A program made the position numbers and the translations under genes. 64,000 nt of DNA. It comes from Sorangium cellulosum. Its GTDB lineage: Bacteria > Myxococcota_A > Polyangia > Polyangiales > Polyangiaceae. Below are positions 1-9,636 of the stretch, in pieces. The DNA lies in the NCBI RefSeq assembly GCF_004135735.1, contig NZ_CP012670.1, positions 2,852,001 to 2,916,000 of the forward strand. The letters are read 5' to 3'. Each line of letters opens with the position of its first letter. The first letter of the stretch is position 1. The notes under the pieces were generated by a model. It was not told the origin of the DNA. It made no database searches and saw only the letters and a list, made by a program, of their open reading frames with translations.

Positions 1-1
1 C

Positions 2-712
2 GCGGTGGGCGCCGCCGCCGCGTTCACGGTGACGTCCGAGATGACCCGCGACGCCTACGTCGCGCGGGGCGTCGGCCGCCGCGTCGAGTGCGTCCGGACC
101 GGCTTCGATCCGGACGCGGCGGTCGCGCCGCGGCGCGACGGGGCGGTGACGCTCGTGCACTTCGGCAACTGCTACGGCGAGCGCACGCTCGCGCCGTTCG
201 TCCGCGCGCTCGCGGCCGTCGCGCGCCGCAGGTCGCTCGGCCCGGGCGCGCTCCGGCTGCTCAACCTGGGGCGCGTCGCGAAGGGCGACCTCCGCCTCGC
301 CGAGGAGCTCGGGGTGTCGCCGCTCCTGGAGCACCGCGCGGTCCTGCCGTACGCCGAGGGGCTCGGCCTCGTCGCGGGCGCCGACCTCGCGCTCCTCACC
401 GGCTTCGGCGACGAGCCGCACCTGCTGCCCGGCAAGCTCTACGACTACCTGCTCGCGCGCGCGCCCGTCCTCGCGGTCTCGCCGTCCCCCGAGGTCGCGC
501 GCATCCTCGAGGCGACGCGCCTCGGCTGGACGCACGCGGCCGGCGACGCCGCGGGGATCGCGCGCCGCATCGAGGACGCCGTCGACGCGCGCGCGGCCGG
601 GCGGCCGCTCGTCGAGCCCGACCACGCGGCGCTCGCCGACCTGAGCGCGCGCGCGACGGCCGGCGCGCTCGCGCGCCTCTTCGAGGACGTCACGGCGCGC
701 GGCGGGGGGTGA
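2..712 (+). CDS. Glycosyltransferase, C-terminal part (cut by window edge)
   Basis: The reading frame is open to the left edge, so the start lies outside the window; the GTG at position 5 is probably internal. The visible 236 residues look like the C-terminal Rossmann half of a GT-B (GT4-like) glycosyltransferase: a beta strand with a Gly-rich turn (HFGNCYGERT), then a GADLALLTG stretch and the segment LPGKLYDYLLARAPVLAV, which matches the donor-sugar binding region where Lys/Tyr and Leu-Leu-Ala precede the nucleotide contact. It is likely cytoplasmic or membrane-associated and transfers a nucleotide-activated sugar. It sits 70 bp upstream of a second glycosyltransferase on the same strand, which suggests a polysaccharide locus. 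The specific donor and acceptor cannot be read. Confidence 0.8.
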   Translation, partial: AVGAAAAFTVTSEMTRDAYVARGVGRRVECVRTGFDPDAAVAPRRDGAVTLVHFGNCYGERTLAPFVRALAAVARRRSLGPGALRLLNLGRVAKGDLRLAEELGVSPLLEHRAVLPYAEGLGLVAGADLALLTGFGDEPHLLPGKLYDYLLARAPVLAVSPSPEVARILEATRLGWTHAAGDAAGIARRIEDAVDARAAGRPLVEPDHAALADLSARATAGALARLFEDVTARGGG

Positions 713-782
713 CGCGGCGCGCGGGCGGCGCCCCGTCGACGTCCTTGCCTGCGCGGCGGCCCCCGTGGCATGCAGGCCCGCG

Positions 783-1733
783 ATGCCGGAACAACCTCTG
801 CAGGATCGAGCGGGGCTCCCCGAGGGCGAGCGCGCCCTTCAGGAGGCGTGGCGCGCGAGGTACGCGCCGGAGGTGAAGGAGCTCATCGTGCGGCGCGAGG
901 TCCCGTCGCCGAAGCTCACGCTGATCGTCATCTCCTACAAGGCGAAGGACTACCTCATCGAGTGCCTCCAGCACGTGCGCGGGCAGACGGCGGCGCTCAG
1001 CGTGCCGTTCGAGGTCCTGCTCGCGGACAGCGGCGGCATCGAGCACCTCAGGCCGCGCTCCGCCCCGCTCGTCGACGTCGAGCTCCGCCTGACCGACGGC
1101 ATCCCGCTGAACGCCGCGCGCAACGCGGCCATCGCCTGGGCGCGGGGCGAGTACGTCGCCTTCATCGACGACGACGGCCTGATCGCGCCGACGTTCGTCG
1201 AGGTCGTCTGCCGCGTCTTCGAGGATCCCCGCATCGCCGCGATGCGCGGCCGGATCATCCCCAAGGAGCACCCTTACTTCTGCACGCTCGCGGGGCACTA
1301 CGACCGCGGCGACGAGATGATCGACGACGTCCTCTCGACCGAGGGGCACATGGCGATCCGGCGCGGCGTCTACCTGGAGACCGGGGGCTTCCCGGATCGG
1401 TTCTACGGCGCGGAGGGGATCTATCTAGCCTACCAGATCGCGAAGACGTTCCCCGGCAAGCGGGTCGTCTACGCGCCCGAGCTCCTGATGCGGCACGACT
1501 ACTTCGACAGCTGGGAGAACTTCATCTGGAAGACGCGCAAGTACCAGGGCATCCGGCGCGAGGTGGGCGACATGGCGCCGGATCCCGAGTTCCTGCGCTA
1601 CCTCGACGCCTACCTCTCGCGGCGGAAGCCGCAGCGCCCGCGGACGCTGGAGCAAACGGTGGCGCTCGGCCTGCTCAAGGTGGTGCGCTGGGGGGTCGTG
1701 CGTATGCCGGCGTGGGCGGTGGGGCAGCCTTGA
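783..1733 (+). CDS. Family 2 glycosyltransferase
   Basis: A 316-residue GT-A type glycosyltransferase. The N-terminal core has a nucleotide-sugar binding strand (LTLIVISYKAKDYLIECL), then a GVPLNAARN-type segment (GIPLNAARNAAIAWARGEY) and the DxD-like metal/donor motif FIDDDGLIAP. Further on, GHMAIRRGVYLETGGFPDRF is the acceptor-loop region typical of GT2 enzymes. The ATG at 783 is preferred over an in-frame GTG at 765 because the Met is followed by the homologous region and the extra residues look random. No membrane segment is obvious. It overlaps the next gene by a few bases, so the two are probably co-translated. The sugar transferred is unknown. Confidence 0.88.
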   Translation: MPEQPLQDRAGLPEGERALQEAWRARYAPEVKELIVRREVPSPKLTLIVISYKAKDYLIECLQHVRGQTAALSVPFEVLLADSGGIEHLRPRSAPLVDVELRLTDGIPLNAARNAAIAWARGEYVAFIDDDGLIAPTFVEVVCRVFEDPRIAAMRGRIIPKEHPYFCTLAGHYDRGDEMIDDVLSTEGHMAIRRGVYLETGGFPDRFYGAEGIYLAYQIAKTFPGKRVVYAPELLMRHDYFDSWENFIWKTRKYQGIRREVGDMAPDPEFLRYLDAYLSRRKPQRPRTLEQTVALGLLKVVRWGVVRMPAWAVGQP

Positions 1734-2458
1734 CGGCCGAGGACAGCGGCTTCGAGCGGGATCTCGAGGCGATCAAGCGGCACTACACCGAGCGCTTCCT
1801 GCCCGCGAACCCCTGGGCGAGCCTGCTCAACGCCCACCCGTACCTCGTCGCGCGGCAGCGGCAGCGCCGCCTGCGCGAGGCGCTCGTCGCGTGCGGCGTG
1901 CGCACGCCCGAGGCGCTGCGCGAGATGTCGGTGCTCGACGTGGGCTGCGGGTCGGGCTCCAACCTCTCGTGGCTGGTCGAGCTCGGCGCCGATCCGTCGC
2001 GCCTCACCGGCATCGATCTCATCCCGGAGCGCACCGAGCTCGCGCGCTCGCGCTTCGCCGGCATCCGCTTCCTCGCGGGCGACTTCCTGAAGGCCGACGT
2101 CGGCGGCCCGTTCGACATGGTGATGATGTTCGCCGTCCTGTCGTCGGTGACGAACGCGGAGCTCAAGCGAGGCCTCATGGACAAGGCGCTCGGCCTGCTC
2201 CGGCCGGGCGGCATCTTCTTCTTCTACGATCTCGTCTCGCGGCGGCGCGTCCCTGGCACCGCCGCGTACCAGCGCCTGACGTTCGCGGAGCTCGATGGGT
2301 ACTTCGCCCCCCGCCGCCTGCACGTCTTTCGCAGGGACATCCTCCGCCGCGACGTCGCGGAGCAGCTCGTGCAGCGCTTCGGGGTGACCGTGGCCGAGCT
2401 CGTCCAGGCCACCCGGCTGCTCAACATCGACGGCGTCTTCGCCTACGCCCGCGGCTAG
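1730..2458 (+). CDS. Class I SAM-dependent methyltransferase
   Basis: A 242-residue methyltransferase. Motif I is VLDVGCGSGSNLSWL, followed by motif II with an acidic residue binding the ribose (TGIDLIPERTELA) and a motif III region (LLRPGGIFFFYDLVSR). The start is a choice between TTG at 1730, which overlaps the upstream stop in a TTGA arrangement and has GGTGGGG just upstream, and GTG at 1712; the first is used here. Translational coupling with the glycosyltransferase suggests that it modifies the same glycan or a carrier-linked sugar, but a small-molecule substrate is equally possible. The gene closes the glycosylation block; the next gene is 255 bp away. Confidence 0.85.
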   Translation: MTAEDSGFERDLEAIKRHYTERFLPANPWASLLNAHPYLVARQRQRRLREALVACGVRTPEALREMSVLDVGCGSGSNLSWLVELGADPSRLTGIDLIPERTELARSRFAGIRFLAGDFLKADVGGPFDMVMMFAVLSSVTNAELKRGLMDKALGLLRPGGIFFFYDLVSRRRVPGTAAYQRLTFAELDGYFAPRRLHVFRRDILRRDVAEQLVQRFGVTVAELVQATRLLNIDGVFAYARG

Positions 2459-2713
2459 CTCCGCCCGGCGGGGTGCCGGAGGCGCGGAGATCGCTCCGGG
2501 AGGTCGGGTGGGGCAAAATTCCCCGCCGGGGAGAAACGGTCCGGTGGGGATCCCGGGGCGCGGGCCGCCCGGGATGTCAAGCGGCCGGCGCCGCGATGGC
2601 ACAGGACGTGCGGAGAATCGGGCGTCCACGCACGAAGCGCGTGGTGAGAAGCCGCCATCGCCGGTGAGCGCAACGCGCACAGCGTGGCGGCCCGCCGCAG
2701 GAGATGACTCCCC

Positions 2714-5545
2714 ATGTCCCAGCCCGCCCTCTCCCCATCGACCGCAGTCGCCTGGCACCACCTGCCTGCCAGCGACGCGCTCTCCAGGATCGGGAGCGCC
2801 GAGACGGGCCTCCCCGACGACGAGGCCGCCCGACGACTCGAGGAGGTCGGGCCCAACGTGATCCAGCGCGCGAAGGGCGACAGCGCGCTCAAGCTGCTCT
2901 TCCGCCAGATCAACGACCCGCTCATCTACGTGCTGCTCGCGGCGGCGGCCATCGCGATCGCCATGGGCGAGGCGATCGACGGCGCGGTCGTGCTGGCGGT
3001 CGTGGTGCTCAACACGGCGATCGGCTTCGTGCAGGAGTTCCGCGCGAGCAAGGCGATCGAGGCGCTCGTCGGCATGGTGCCCCAGACGGCCACGGCCGTG
3101 CGCGGCGGTCAGCGGCGCGTGATCCCCGCGGCCGAGGTGGTCCCCGGTGACGTGGTGGTGCTCGAGGCCGGCGACAAGATCCCGGCCGACGCGCGGCTGC
3201 TCTCGGTGAAGAACCTCCGCGCGGACGAGTCGGCGCTGACCGGGGAGTCGGTGCCCTCCGACAAGCAGGTCGGGGTGGTCCCCGAGGACGCCGCCGTCGG
3301 CGACCGCAAGAACCTCGCCTTCGGCGGGACGCTCGTGACGAGCGGCACGGGCACGGCGGTGGTCGTCGCCACGGGCGGCGCGACCGAGCTCGGTCGCATC
3401 TCGTCGATGCTCCGCGAGGCGACCGAGATCGAGACGCCGCTCACGCGATCGATGGCCCGGGTGGGCCGCGTGCTGACCGTCGCGATCGTCGCGGTCGCGC
3501 TGCTCATCGTGGGCGTCGCGCTGCTCCGGGGCTACCCGCCGGTGGACGCGATGCTCGCGGGCATCTCGCTCGCGGTCGCGGCGATCCCGGAGGGGCTGCC
3601 CGCGATCATCACGATCTCGCTCGCGATCGGCGTGCAGCGGATGGCGCGGCGCCGCGCGGTGATCCGGAAGCTGCCCGCGGTCGAGACGCTGGGCAGCACG
3701 GCCGTCATCTGCTCCGACAAGACCGGCACGCTGACGCGGAACGAGATGACGGTCCGCGCCCTGTGGACGCCCTCCTCCGGGGCGCCCGGGGGCGAGGGCG
3801 GCGAGGCGTTCGAGGTCGCCGGCGTCGGCTACGCGCCCGAGGGCGAGCTCCGCCGGGGCGGCGCGCCGGCCCCCGACGTGCCCGAGGCGGTGCGCGCGCT
3901 GCTCCGCGCGGGGCTGCTCTGCAACGACGCGTGCATGACGTGCAAGGGCGGCGCCCACGGCATCGAGGGCGACCCCACCGAGGGCGCGCTCGTCGTGGCG
4001 GCGCAGAAGCTCGGCGTCGACGCCGAGGCGACGCGCCGCGAGCACCCGCGGCTCGACGCCGTCCCCTTCTCGTCGGAGCGGCAGCTCATGGCGACGCTGA
4101 ACCAGGCGCCCGGCGGGGAGCGGGTGATCTTCATGAAGGGAGCGCCCGAGGCGGTGCTCGGCGGCACCGCGCTCGACGAGGCGGGGCGGGCGCAGGTGAT
4201 GGCGCAGGTGGAGCGGATGGCGGCGCAAGGGATGCGGGTGCTCGCCGTGGCGGCGCGGCCGCTCGATCGGAGCGCGGCCGCGCTCGATGAGGCGGACCTC
4301 GCGGGGGGCTTCGAGCTGCTCGGCCTCGAGGGGATGATCGATCCGCCGCGGCCGGAGGCGATCGACGCCATCAAGGCGTGCCACGACGCCGGGATCACGG
4401 TGAAGATGATCACGGGCGATCACCTGACGACGGCGCGCGCGATCGGCGAGCAGCTCGGGCTCGTGGGCGAGGGCGCGCGGGCGATGAACGGCACCGAGCT
4501 GTCGCGGCTGTCGGACGACGAGCTGCGGGCGGCCGTGGCGTCGACGCACGTGTTCGCGCGCGTCGCGCCGGAGCACAAGCTCCGCCTGGTGAAGGCGCTG
4601 CAGGCCGGCGGGGAGGTCGTCGCCATGACGGGCGACGGCGTGAACGACGCGCCGGCGCTGAAGCAGGCGAACATCGGCGTGGCCATGGGGATCACGGGGA
4701 CGGCGGTGTCGAAGGAGGCCGCCGACGTCGTGCTGACGGACGACAACTTCGCGAGCATCCGGGCGGCGGTCGAGGAGGGGCGCCGCGTCTACGACAACCT
4801 GGTGAAGGCGCTCGCGTTCGTGCTGCCGACGAACCTGGGCGAGGCGCTGATCCTGCTCGTGGCGGTGATGACCTTCCCGATCCTCGGGGGCACGCCGATG
4901 ATGCCGATCACGGCCGTGCAGATCCTCTGGGTCAACCTGGTGGCGACGGTCGCGCTCTCCTTGCCGCTCGCGTTCGAGGCGATGGAGAAGGACGTGATGA
5001 GCCGCCCGCCGCGGGAGCCGGGCGCGCCGATCCTGAGCCGGTTCGTCCTCGTGCGCACGGTGATCGTCGCGGTGCTCATGACCGCGGGGGCGATCGGGCT
5101 CTTCCTGTACGAGTACTTCTCCGAGGTGCGCGGCGGCGTCGTGTCGGACGTCGCCTACCGCGAGGCGCAGACGGCGGCGGTCACGACGGTCGTGCTGTTC
5201 CAGATCTTCTACGTGCTCAACTGCCGCTCGCTGCGCGACTCCATGCTGAAGATCGGGCTCTTCACGAACCCGTGGATCTACGTCGGGATCGGCGCGCTCC
5301 TCGCGTTGCAGCTGTGCTTCGTCTACGCGCCCTTCATGCACACGCTGTTCGGCTCGGCGCCGCTCCCGCTCGACGCGTGGATCACCTCGACGCTGGTGGC
5401 GATGTCGATCCTGCCGGTGATGAGCGTCGAGCGGTGGTGGCGCAACCGCCGCGAGCGGCGCGCGGCGGAGGGCGCGCGCCGGGCGGCGGCGTCCGAGGCG
5501 GGCGCGATGATGCACCGCGGCGGCGCCACGCCGAGCCATCCGTGA
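2714..5545 (+). CDS. P-type ATPase, Ca2+/cation-transporting (P2-like)
   Basis: A 943-residue P-type ATPase with all the hallmarks. A cation-ATPase N-terminal domain (residues about 10-80) precedes the actuator domain with TGES at about 176-179. The transmembrane PEGLP motif at 292-296 is the ion-binding signature of SERCA/PMR1-type pumps. The phosphorylation site DKTGTLT has its catalytic Asp at about 335, the hinge motif TGDGVNDAP lies near 639, and the C-terminal group of membrane helices includes [19 protein letters not shown]. It would use ATP to export Ca2+ or a related cation across the inner membrane. AGGAGA lies about 10 bases before the ATG. It stands alone and ends at a strong hairpin. 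Ion specificity (Ca2+, Mn2+, Na+) is inferred only. Confidence 0.94.
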   Translation: MSQPALSPSTAVAWHHLPASDALSRIGSAETGLPDDEAARRLEEVGPNVIQRAKGDSALKLLFRQINDPLIYVLLAAAAIAIAMGEAIDGAVVLAVVVLNTAIGFVQEFRASKAIEALVGMVPQTATAVRGGQRRVIPAAEVVPGDVVVLEAGDKIPADARLLSVKNLRADESALTGESVPSDKQVGVVPEDAAVGDRKNLAFGGTLVTSGTGTAVVVATGGATELGRISSMLREATEIETPLTRSMARVGRVLTVAIVAVALLIVGVALLRGYPPVDAMLAGISLAVAAIPEGLPAIITISLAIGVQRMARRRAVIRKLPAVETLGSTAVICSDKTGTLTRNEMTVRALWTPSSGAPGGEGGEAFEVAGVGYAPEGELRRGGAPAPDVPEAVRALLRAGLLCNDACMTCKGGAHGIEGDPTEGALVVAAQKLGVDAEATRREHPRLDAVPFSSERQLMATLNQAPGGERVIFMKGAPEAVLGGTALDEAGRAQVMAQVERMAAQGMRVLAVAARPLDRSAAALDEADLAGGFELLGLEGMIDPPRPEAIDAIKACHDAGITVKMITGDHLTTARAIGEQLGLVGEGARAMNGTELSRLSDDELRAAVASTHVFARVAPEHKLRLVKALQAGGEVVAMTGDGVNDAPALKQANIGVAMGITGTAVSKEAADVVLTDDNFASIRAAVEEGRRVYDNLVKALAFVLPTNLGEALILLVAVMTFPILGGTPMMPITAVQILWVNLVATVALSLPLAFEAMEKDVMSRPPREPGAPILSRFVLVRTVIVAVLMTAGAIGLFLYEYFSEVRGGVVSDVAYREAQTAAVTTVVLFQIFYVLNCRSLRDSMLKIGLFTNPWIYVGIGALLALQLCFVYAPFMHTLFGSAPLPLDAWITSTLVAMSILPVMSVERWWRNRRERRAAEGARRAAASEAGAMMHRGGATPSHP

Positions 5546-5580
5546 TGGCGGGACCATGCGAGAGGGAGCCCAACGTGAGC

Positions 5581-5604
5581 GCGCGGCGCCCTCTGGCGCC
5601 GCGC
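5581..5604. terminator. Strong hairpin between convergent genes
   Basis: A perfect inverted repeat with 10-bp arms (GCGCGGCGCC and GGCGCCGCGC) and a 4-base loop lies between the ends of the P-type ATPase (+) and the lipoprotein gene (-). No T-tract follows on either strand. The position and symmetry suggest a bidirectional termination or mRNA 3'-end stabilising structure. Confidence 0.6.
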
Positions 5605-5648
5605 AGGTCGCCGCCCTCCGGGCCCCTGAAAGGCGGCACCGCCCTGGA

Positions 5649-6245
5649 TCAGGGCTGGGCTCCGGACCCCTGACCCTGCGTGGTGCCGCTTCCGGTCGCG
5701 CCGCTTCCGGGACTCGGGTTCTGGCTTTCGGCTCCGGCGCCGCGGGCGCCGCTCTTCTTGTTCTGCTGACTCCCCGGCTGCGCGCCCGTGGTGGGGGGAG
5801 GCTGGGAGCTGTTCGTCTCGCCACGGAAGCCACCCGGAGTCCCCGCGCCCGGCGTGGTGCCCGCGCCCGGCGTGGCGCCCGCGCCCGGCGTGGCGCCTGC
5901 GCCCGTCCCCATGTCCGAGCCCGTTCCCATGCCCGAGCTGGTCCCCGTGCCAGGGCCCATGTCGTGGGTACCGGATCCCATGCCGCCCGTCGCGGGCTGA
6001 CCCATGTCGCTGCCGGTTCCCTGCGTTCCACTGGCGCCGCTCGTCCCCGTGCTCGAGCCCGGGAGGGCCCCGCTGCTCGTGCCTGTGCCCGAGCCCCACG
6101 GGCTCTGGGTTCCCTCCGTGGTGCCCTGATAGCCGGAGCCGGTGGCGTCATCCGCGCTGCGCGCAGGCTGCGAGTCCCTGGAGCATCCGAGTCCAGCGAG
6201 ACCAACCAGGGCCGAGAGCGCGACAGAGTGAACGAGGTATCTCAT
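5649..6245 (-). CDS. Gly/Ser/Thr-rich lipoprotein, function unknown
   Basis: A 198-residue secreted protein. The Met at 6245 gives a lipoprotein signal peptide, MRYLVHSVALSALVGLAGLG followed by Cys, so the mature protein would be lipidated. The rest is low complexity: Gly-Thr-Ser-Met segments such as GMGSGTHDMGPGTGTSSG, and four near-identical ATPGAG units encoded by an 18-bp tandem repeat around 5840-5900. An in-frame ATG at 6374 would add 43 residues with no signal character and is rejected. No catalytic domain is visible. It is convergent with the P-type ATPase and is probably an unstructured cell-surface protein. Confidence 0.7.
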   Translation of the reverse strand: MRYLVHSVALSALVGLAGLGCSRDSQPARSADDATGSGYQGTTEGTQSPWGSGTGTSSGALPGSSTGTSGASGTQGTGSDMGQPATGGMGSGTHDMGPGTGTSSGMGTGSDMGTGAGATPGAGATPGAGTTPGAGTPGGFRGETNSSQPPPTTGAQPGSQQNKKSGARGAGAESQNPSPGSGATGSGTTQGQGSGAQP

Positions 6246-6585
6246 GATCGTCCTCCACGCTGCGCCCGGGGCGGGCGCAGCGTTCAAGTGAGCTCCGGTT
6301 TCGCCGGAGCTCTTCGTGACAACGTCAGCTCCTCGATGAGCGCCGCCGGCCATTGCACGGCCCAGACCAATCATGGAATTCCGCCAACATCACCGGGGAT
6401 ATTCCCCGCGGCGCCGGCGCGCTCCCGTGCTGGCAGCCTCGTGTGGGGGCGCTCTGCCACAGATGTGGCGCGGTTGCTGCTGACCCCGCCGGAGAGCTCG
6501 GCCTTGGCGCGCGGCAGAGGTGTTGTGCTCGGCGCTGCGGCGCTCGTCGGCCACGGCGGCCGTCGCCCCGTTGCGCCTCGCGGGC

Positions 6586-8235
6586 TCAGCGGCAGTGCGC
6601 GGGCCTCGCGCGGCGCCGGACGTTCTCCAGCGCGGACGATCCGGTCTGCTCCTCCACGTTGAGCGACGTGATCCGCGGATCCGACGAGGTGTCCACGCGC
6701 ACCGCCACCGAGAGCGCGCCGCGCTGGCAGCGGAGGCCGAAGCGCGCCGACGTCGCGCTCTCCACCATGGCCGAGCCGTCGAGCGCGCACGCGCCCATCC
6801 GCTCGCCGATGTCCCGCAGCTCCTGTCGCAGCGCCCCGAGGTGGGCCTCCGAGAACCAGCCAGGCCGGAGCCTGCGATCGAGGACGTCCGTCCGGGCGCG
6901 CCCGATGACGGCGGCGACCGCCTGGGCCGCGCGGCGAACGGACGGCGACGGCGGGACGACCCGCGCGACCATCGCGCCGGTCGCCTCGAGCTTCCCCAGC
7001 ACCTTCTTGTTGAGCGACTCGAGATCGGCGCCGGCCACGTTGGCGAGCGCGACCACGCCGACGCCGCGCCGCGGGAGGAGCACCACCGACGCGGAGAAGC
7101 CGTCGATGAGGCCGTTGTGGAAGACCACGTGGCCGAGGTCGCAGTCCTCGCGCACCTGCCAGCCGAGCCCCGGGCCGTCGGAGCCCCCGCTCGCCGGGAA
7201 CGCCGAGCCGTTGCGCGCCATCATGTGCGACTCGCGCACCGTGCTCCGCCGCAGGACCCCCGCGTCGGGCGCGTCGCGCGCGGGCCAGGCGGCGAGCTGG
7301 AACCCGACGAAGCGACCCATGTCCGCGAGGCTCGCGTAGAGCCCCGCCGCGGCCTCCGAGGCCCCGAGCCGCCACGGCGCGATCGGCGTCACCGCGTCGC
7401 CCGCGCGCACGTGCGGCGACGCGAGCGAGCCCGCCGGCACCTGCGCGGCGTCCCAGGCGGCGTCGCGCATCCCGAGCGGCGCGAGCAGCGCCTCGCTCAC
7501 GTAGCGCCGGTACGGGACGCCGGCGGCGCGCCCGACCAGGAGCCCGAGCAGCGAGTAGCCGAGGTTCGAGTACGACGTCTCGGTGCCCGGCGCGCTCTCG
7601 AGCCCGAAGCCGTCGAGCGTGGACAGGATCTCGCGCTCGGTGACGTCGCGCGCCGTCGACGCCGGAGAGAACACGCCGAGCCGCGGCAGCCCCGCGCTGT
7701 GCGTGAGCAGATCGCGCACCGTCATCGGCCGCGAGTCGCGCGTCGGGTAGACGACGCCGGCGAGCGCGGGCAGGTAGCGCGCGGCCGGCGCGTCGATCGC
7801 CAGCCGCCCCTCGTCGCGGAGCCGCAGGACCGCCGCCGCCGTCAGCGGCTTCGTGATGGACCCGAGCCGGAAGCGCGTGTGCTCGTCGACCTCGCCGCCG
7901 AGCGCGACGTCCCGCACGCCGATGACCTCGCGGATCGCGAGCTCGTCGTCGATGACGACGCCCAGGGCGAGCGCGGGCAGCCGCTCCTGCTGCGCGGTCC
8001 GCCGCGCCAGGGCCCCCACATCCGCCGCCGCGGCGCGGAGCTTCTGCCCGCGATCGGGGTCGGGGAAGCCCGGCGTCGGCGCCGGCTCGCTGGCGAAGCG
8101 CTGCACGAGCGGGGCCGGCGCCGACGGCTTCGCCGCGACCCGCGGCGCGGGCTCGGTCGCCGCGCACCCGCCCACGAGCGAGAGCGACGCGACGACGGCC
8201 GTCGTGAAGAGCACGGCGAGGGGGTCTTCAATCAT
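6586..8235 (-). CDS. Serine hydrolase of the class C beta-lactamase / PBP4* fold (lipoprotein)
   Basis: A 549-residue putative lipoprotein: MIEDPLAVLFTTAVVASLSL, VGG, then Cys. The mature domain carries the beta-lactamase-like motifs in order: SxxK as SITK (FRLGSITKPLTAAAV) giving the nucleophilic Ser, YxN as YSN (YSNLGYSLLG), and HNG in place of KTG (VVFHNGLIDGF). This set is typical of AmpC-related esterases, D-aminopeptidases and penicillin-binding-protein-like hydrolases rather than of true resistance enzymes. About 150 extra C-terminal residues follow the catalytic core. It would act at the periplasmic side of the envelope. The start codon overlaps a 22-bp near-palindrome (8232-8253), a possible operator. 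The substrate is unknown. Confidence 0.85.
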   Translation of the reverse strand: MIEDPLAVLFTTAVVASLSLVGGCAATEPAPRVAAKPSAPAPLVQRFASEPAPTPGFPDPDRGQKLRAAAADVGALARRTAQQERLPALALGVVIDDELAIREVIGVRDVALGGEVDEHTRFRLGSITKPLTAAAVLRLRDEGRLAIDAPAARYLPALAGVVYPTRDSRPMTVRDLLTHSAGLPRLGVFSPASTARDVTEREILSTLDGFGLESAPGTETSYSNLGYSLLGLLVGRAAGVPYRRYVSEALLAPLGMRDAAWDAAQVPAGSLASPHVRAGDAVTPIAPWRLGASEAAAGLYASLADMGRFVGFQLAAWPARDAPDAGVLRRSTVRESHMMARNGSAFPASGGSDGPGLGWQVREDCDLGHVVFHNGLIDGFSASVVLLPRRGVGVVALANVAGADLESLNKKVLGKLEATGAMVARVVPPSPSVRRAAQAVAAVIGRARTDVLDRRLRPGWFSEAHLGALRQELRDIGERMGACALDGSAMVESATSARFGLRCQRGALSVAVRVDTSSDPRITSLNVEEQTGSSALENVRRRARPAHCR

Positions 8236-8378
8236 CGCTCGATCGAACGATGAGTATTGGGGGTCAGGCGCGCCCGTACCAATGAAATGCGCCGGATCCG
8301 GCGCACCTCGAGAGGTGCGCAAAGGACGTTCCAGGTAGCCTGCGCGACAGGGGGACACGCGGGGCGGCGCCCCGCGTG
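8232..8378. promoter_or_regulatory. Cluster of palindromes in the divergent promoter region
   Basis: The spacer between the divergent hydrolase and epimerase genes holds four inverted repeats in under 150 bp: a 22-bp near-palindrome (20 of 22 positions symmetric) at 8232-8253 covering the hydrolase start; a perfect 18-bp palindrome at 8288-8305; arms of 8 bp around CGAG at 8301-8320, overlapping the previous one; and 10-bp arms around GGC at 8356-8378. They may be operators or leader structures. Confidence 0.5.
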
Positions 8379-8508
8379 CCGGCGCTCATCCCGGCGTCGG
8401 CGGATCGCCAGCGCGCACCGCGCCGGCGCGGCCCGCGCTCCCCGTGTGGCGCGCGCCCCACAACGCGCTGGTGCCCCGTCGCAGGCCGCGGCATGCTCCT
8501 CGGTCGAC

Positions 8509-9627
8509 ATGATCTACCTCGTCGCCGCGACGCGCCCGAATTTCATGAAGCTCGCCCCCATCTGCCGCGCCCTCAAGGCGCGCGGCCTCCCGATGCGGCT
8601 CCTTCACACGGGTCAGCACTTCGATCCCACGATGAGCGACGTGTTCTTCCGGGACCTCGGGCTGCCCACCCCCGATCACACGCTGAAGGCGGGCGGCGGC
8701 TCGCACGCCGAGCAGACGGCGGCGGTCCTCGTCGGCGCCGAGGCGGACCTCATCGCGCATCGGCCCAGGGTGGTCGTCGTCGTCGGCGACGTGACGAGCA
8801 CGCTCGCCGGCGCGCTCGCGGCGGCGAAGCTCGGTATCCCGGTCGTCCACGTCGAGGCCGGGCTGCGCTCGCGCGACTGGACCATGCCCGAGGAGATCAA
8901 CCGCGTCCTCACCGACCAGCTCTCCGATCTGCTGCTCACGCCGTCTCACGACGCGCACCCCAACCTGCTCGCCGAGGGCGTCCCCCCCGAGCGCATCCGG
9001 TTCGTCGGCAACGTGATGATCGACTCGGTCCACTACGCCCTCAAGCGGCAGACCGACGCGCTCTCGCGCTTCGGCCTCGATCCGAAGAAGTACGCGATCG
9101 CCACGCTCCACCGCCCGGCCAACGTGGACAGCGCCGAGCGGCTCTCCGAGACGCTCGACGCGCTCGCCGCCATCGCGCAGCGCCTCCCCACGGTGTTCCC
9201 CGTGCACCCGCGCACGGTCGCGCGCGCCGAGGCGTTCGGGCTGTCGGGGCGGCTCCGGGACACGAGCGGGCTCCGGATCATGGATCCGCTCGGGTACGAC
9301 GATTTCGTGACCGTGATGGGCAACGCGCTGCTCGTCGCGACCGACTCCGGCGGCATCCAGGAAGAGACGACCGCGCTCGGGATCCCGTGCCTCACGATGC
9401 GCCAGGGCACCGAGCGGCCCATCACCGTGACGCAGGGGACCAACACCGTCGTGGGGCTCGACGCCGCGCTCATCGCGCGCGAGGTCGACGCCATCCTCGA
9501 GGGCCGCGGCAAGCGGGGCACGGTGCCCGAGGGGTGGGACGGCAAGACCGGCGAGCGCATCGCGGACGCGCTGGAGGCGTTCCTCGCGGGGGATCCGCCG
9601 CCGAAGACGGCCGGGCCGCGCGCCTGA
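8509..9627 (+). CDS. wecB: UDP-N-acetylglucosamine 2-epimerase
   Basis: A 372-residue enzyme interconverting UDP-GlcNAc and UDP-ManNAc, a precursor for surface polysaccharides. Family landmarks are visible from the N-terminus: ATRPNFMKLAPICRAL, the HTGQHFD loop, VHVEAGLRSRDWTMPEEINR (the conserved His-Glu-Ala-Gly-Leu-Arg motif and catalytic Glu), GNVMIDSV, and the nucleotide-binding loop TDSGGIQEE. Length and order match the family. The ATG at 8509 is chosen because homology starts there; the upstream open frame overlaps the palindrome cluster. The gene faces the dha operon end to end with a 9-bp gap. No other sugar-nucleotide gene is adjacent, so the destination of ManNAc is not shown. Confidence 0.94.
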   Translation: MIYLVAATRPNFMKLAPICRALKARGLPMRLLHTGQHFDPTMSDVFFRDLGLPTPDHTLKAGGGSHAEQTAAVLVGAEADLIAHRPRVVVVVGDVTSTLAGALAAAKLGIPVVHVEAGLRSRDWTMPEEINRVLTDQLSDLLLTPSHDAHPNLLAEGVPPERIRFVGNVMIDSVHYALKRQTDALSRFGLDPKKYAIATLHRPANVDSAERLSETLDALAAIAQRLPTVFPVHPRTVARAEAFGLSGRLRDTSGLRIMDPLGYDDFVTVMGNALLVATDSGGIQEETTALGIPCLTMRQGTERPITVTQGTNTVVGLDAALIAREVDAILEGRGKRGTVPEGWDGKTGERIADALEAFLAGDPPPKTAGPRA

Positions 9628-9636
9628 GCCGGGCGG

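Noticed and set aside
2459..2713. Terminator at TCCCCG-C-CGGGGA before the ATPase gene
   Set aside because: The stem has a one-base loop and no position-specific support; it could be chance in such GC-rich DNA.
1610..6205. Very long open frame on the minus strand opposite the methyltransferase and P-type ATPase
   Set aside because: Its translation is an Arg/His/Asp-rich GC-driven shadow without any domain, and the opposite strand has clear families with conserved motifs.
6586..8235. Calling the serine hydrolase an antibiotic-resistance beta-lactamase
   Set aside because: SxxK and YxN are present but KTG is replaced by HNG and the C-terminus is long; the fold is shared with esterases and peptidases, so resistance cannot be claimed.
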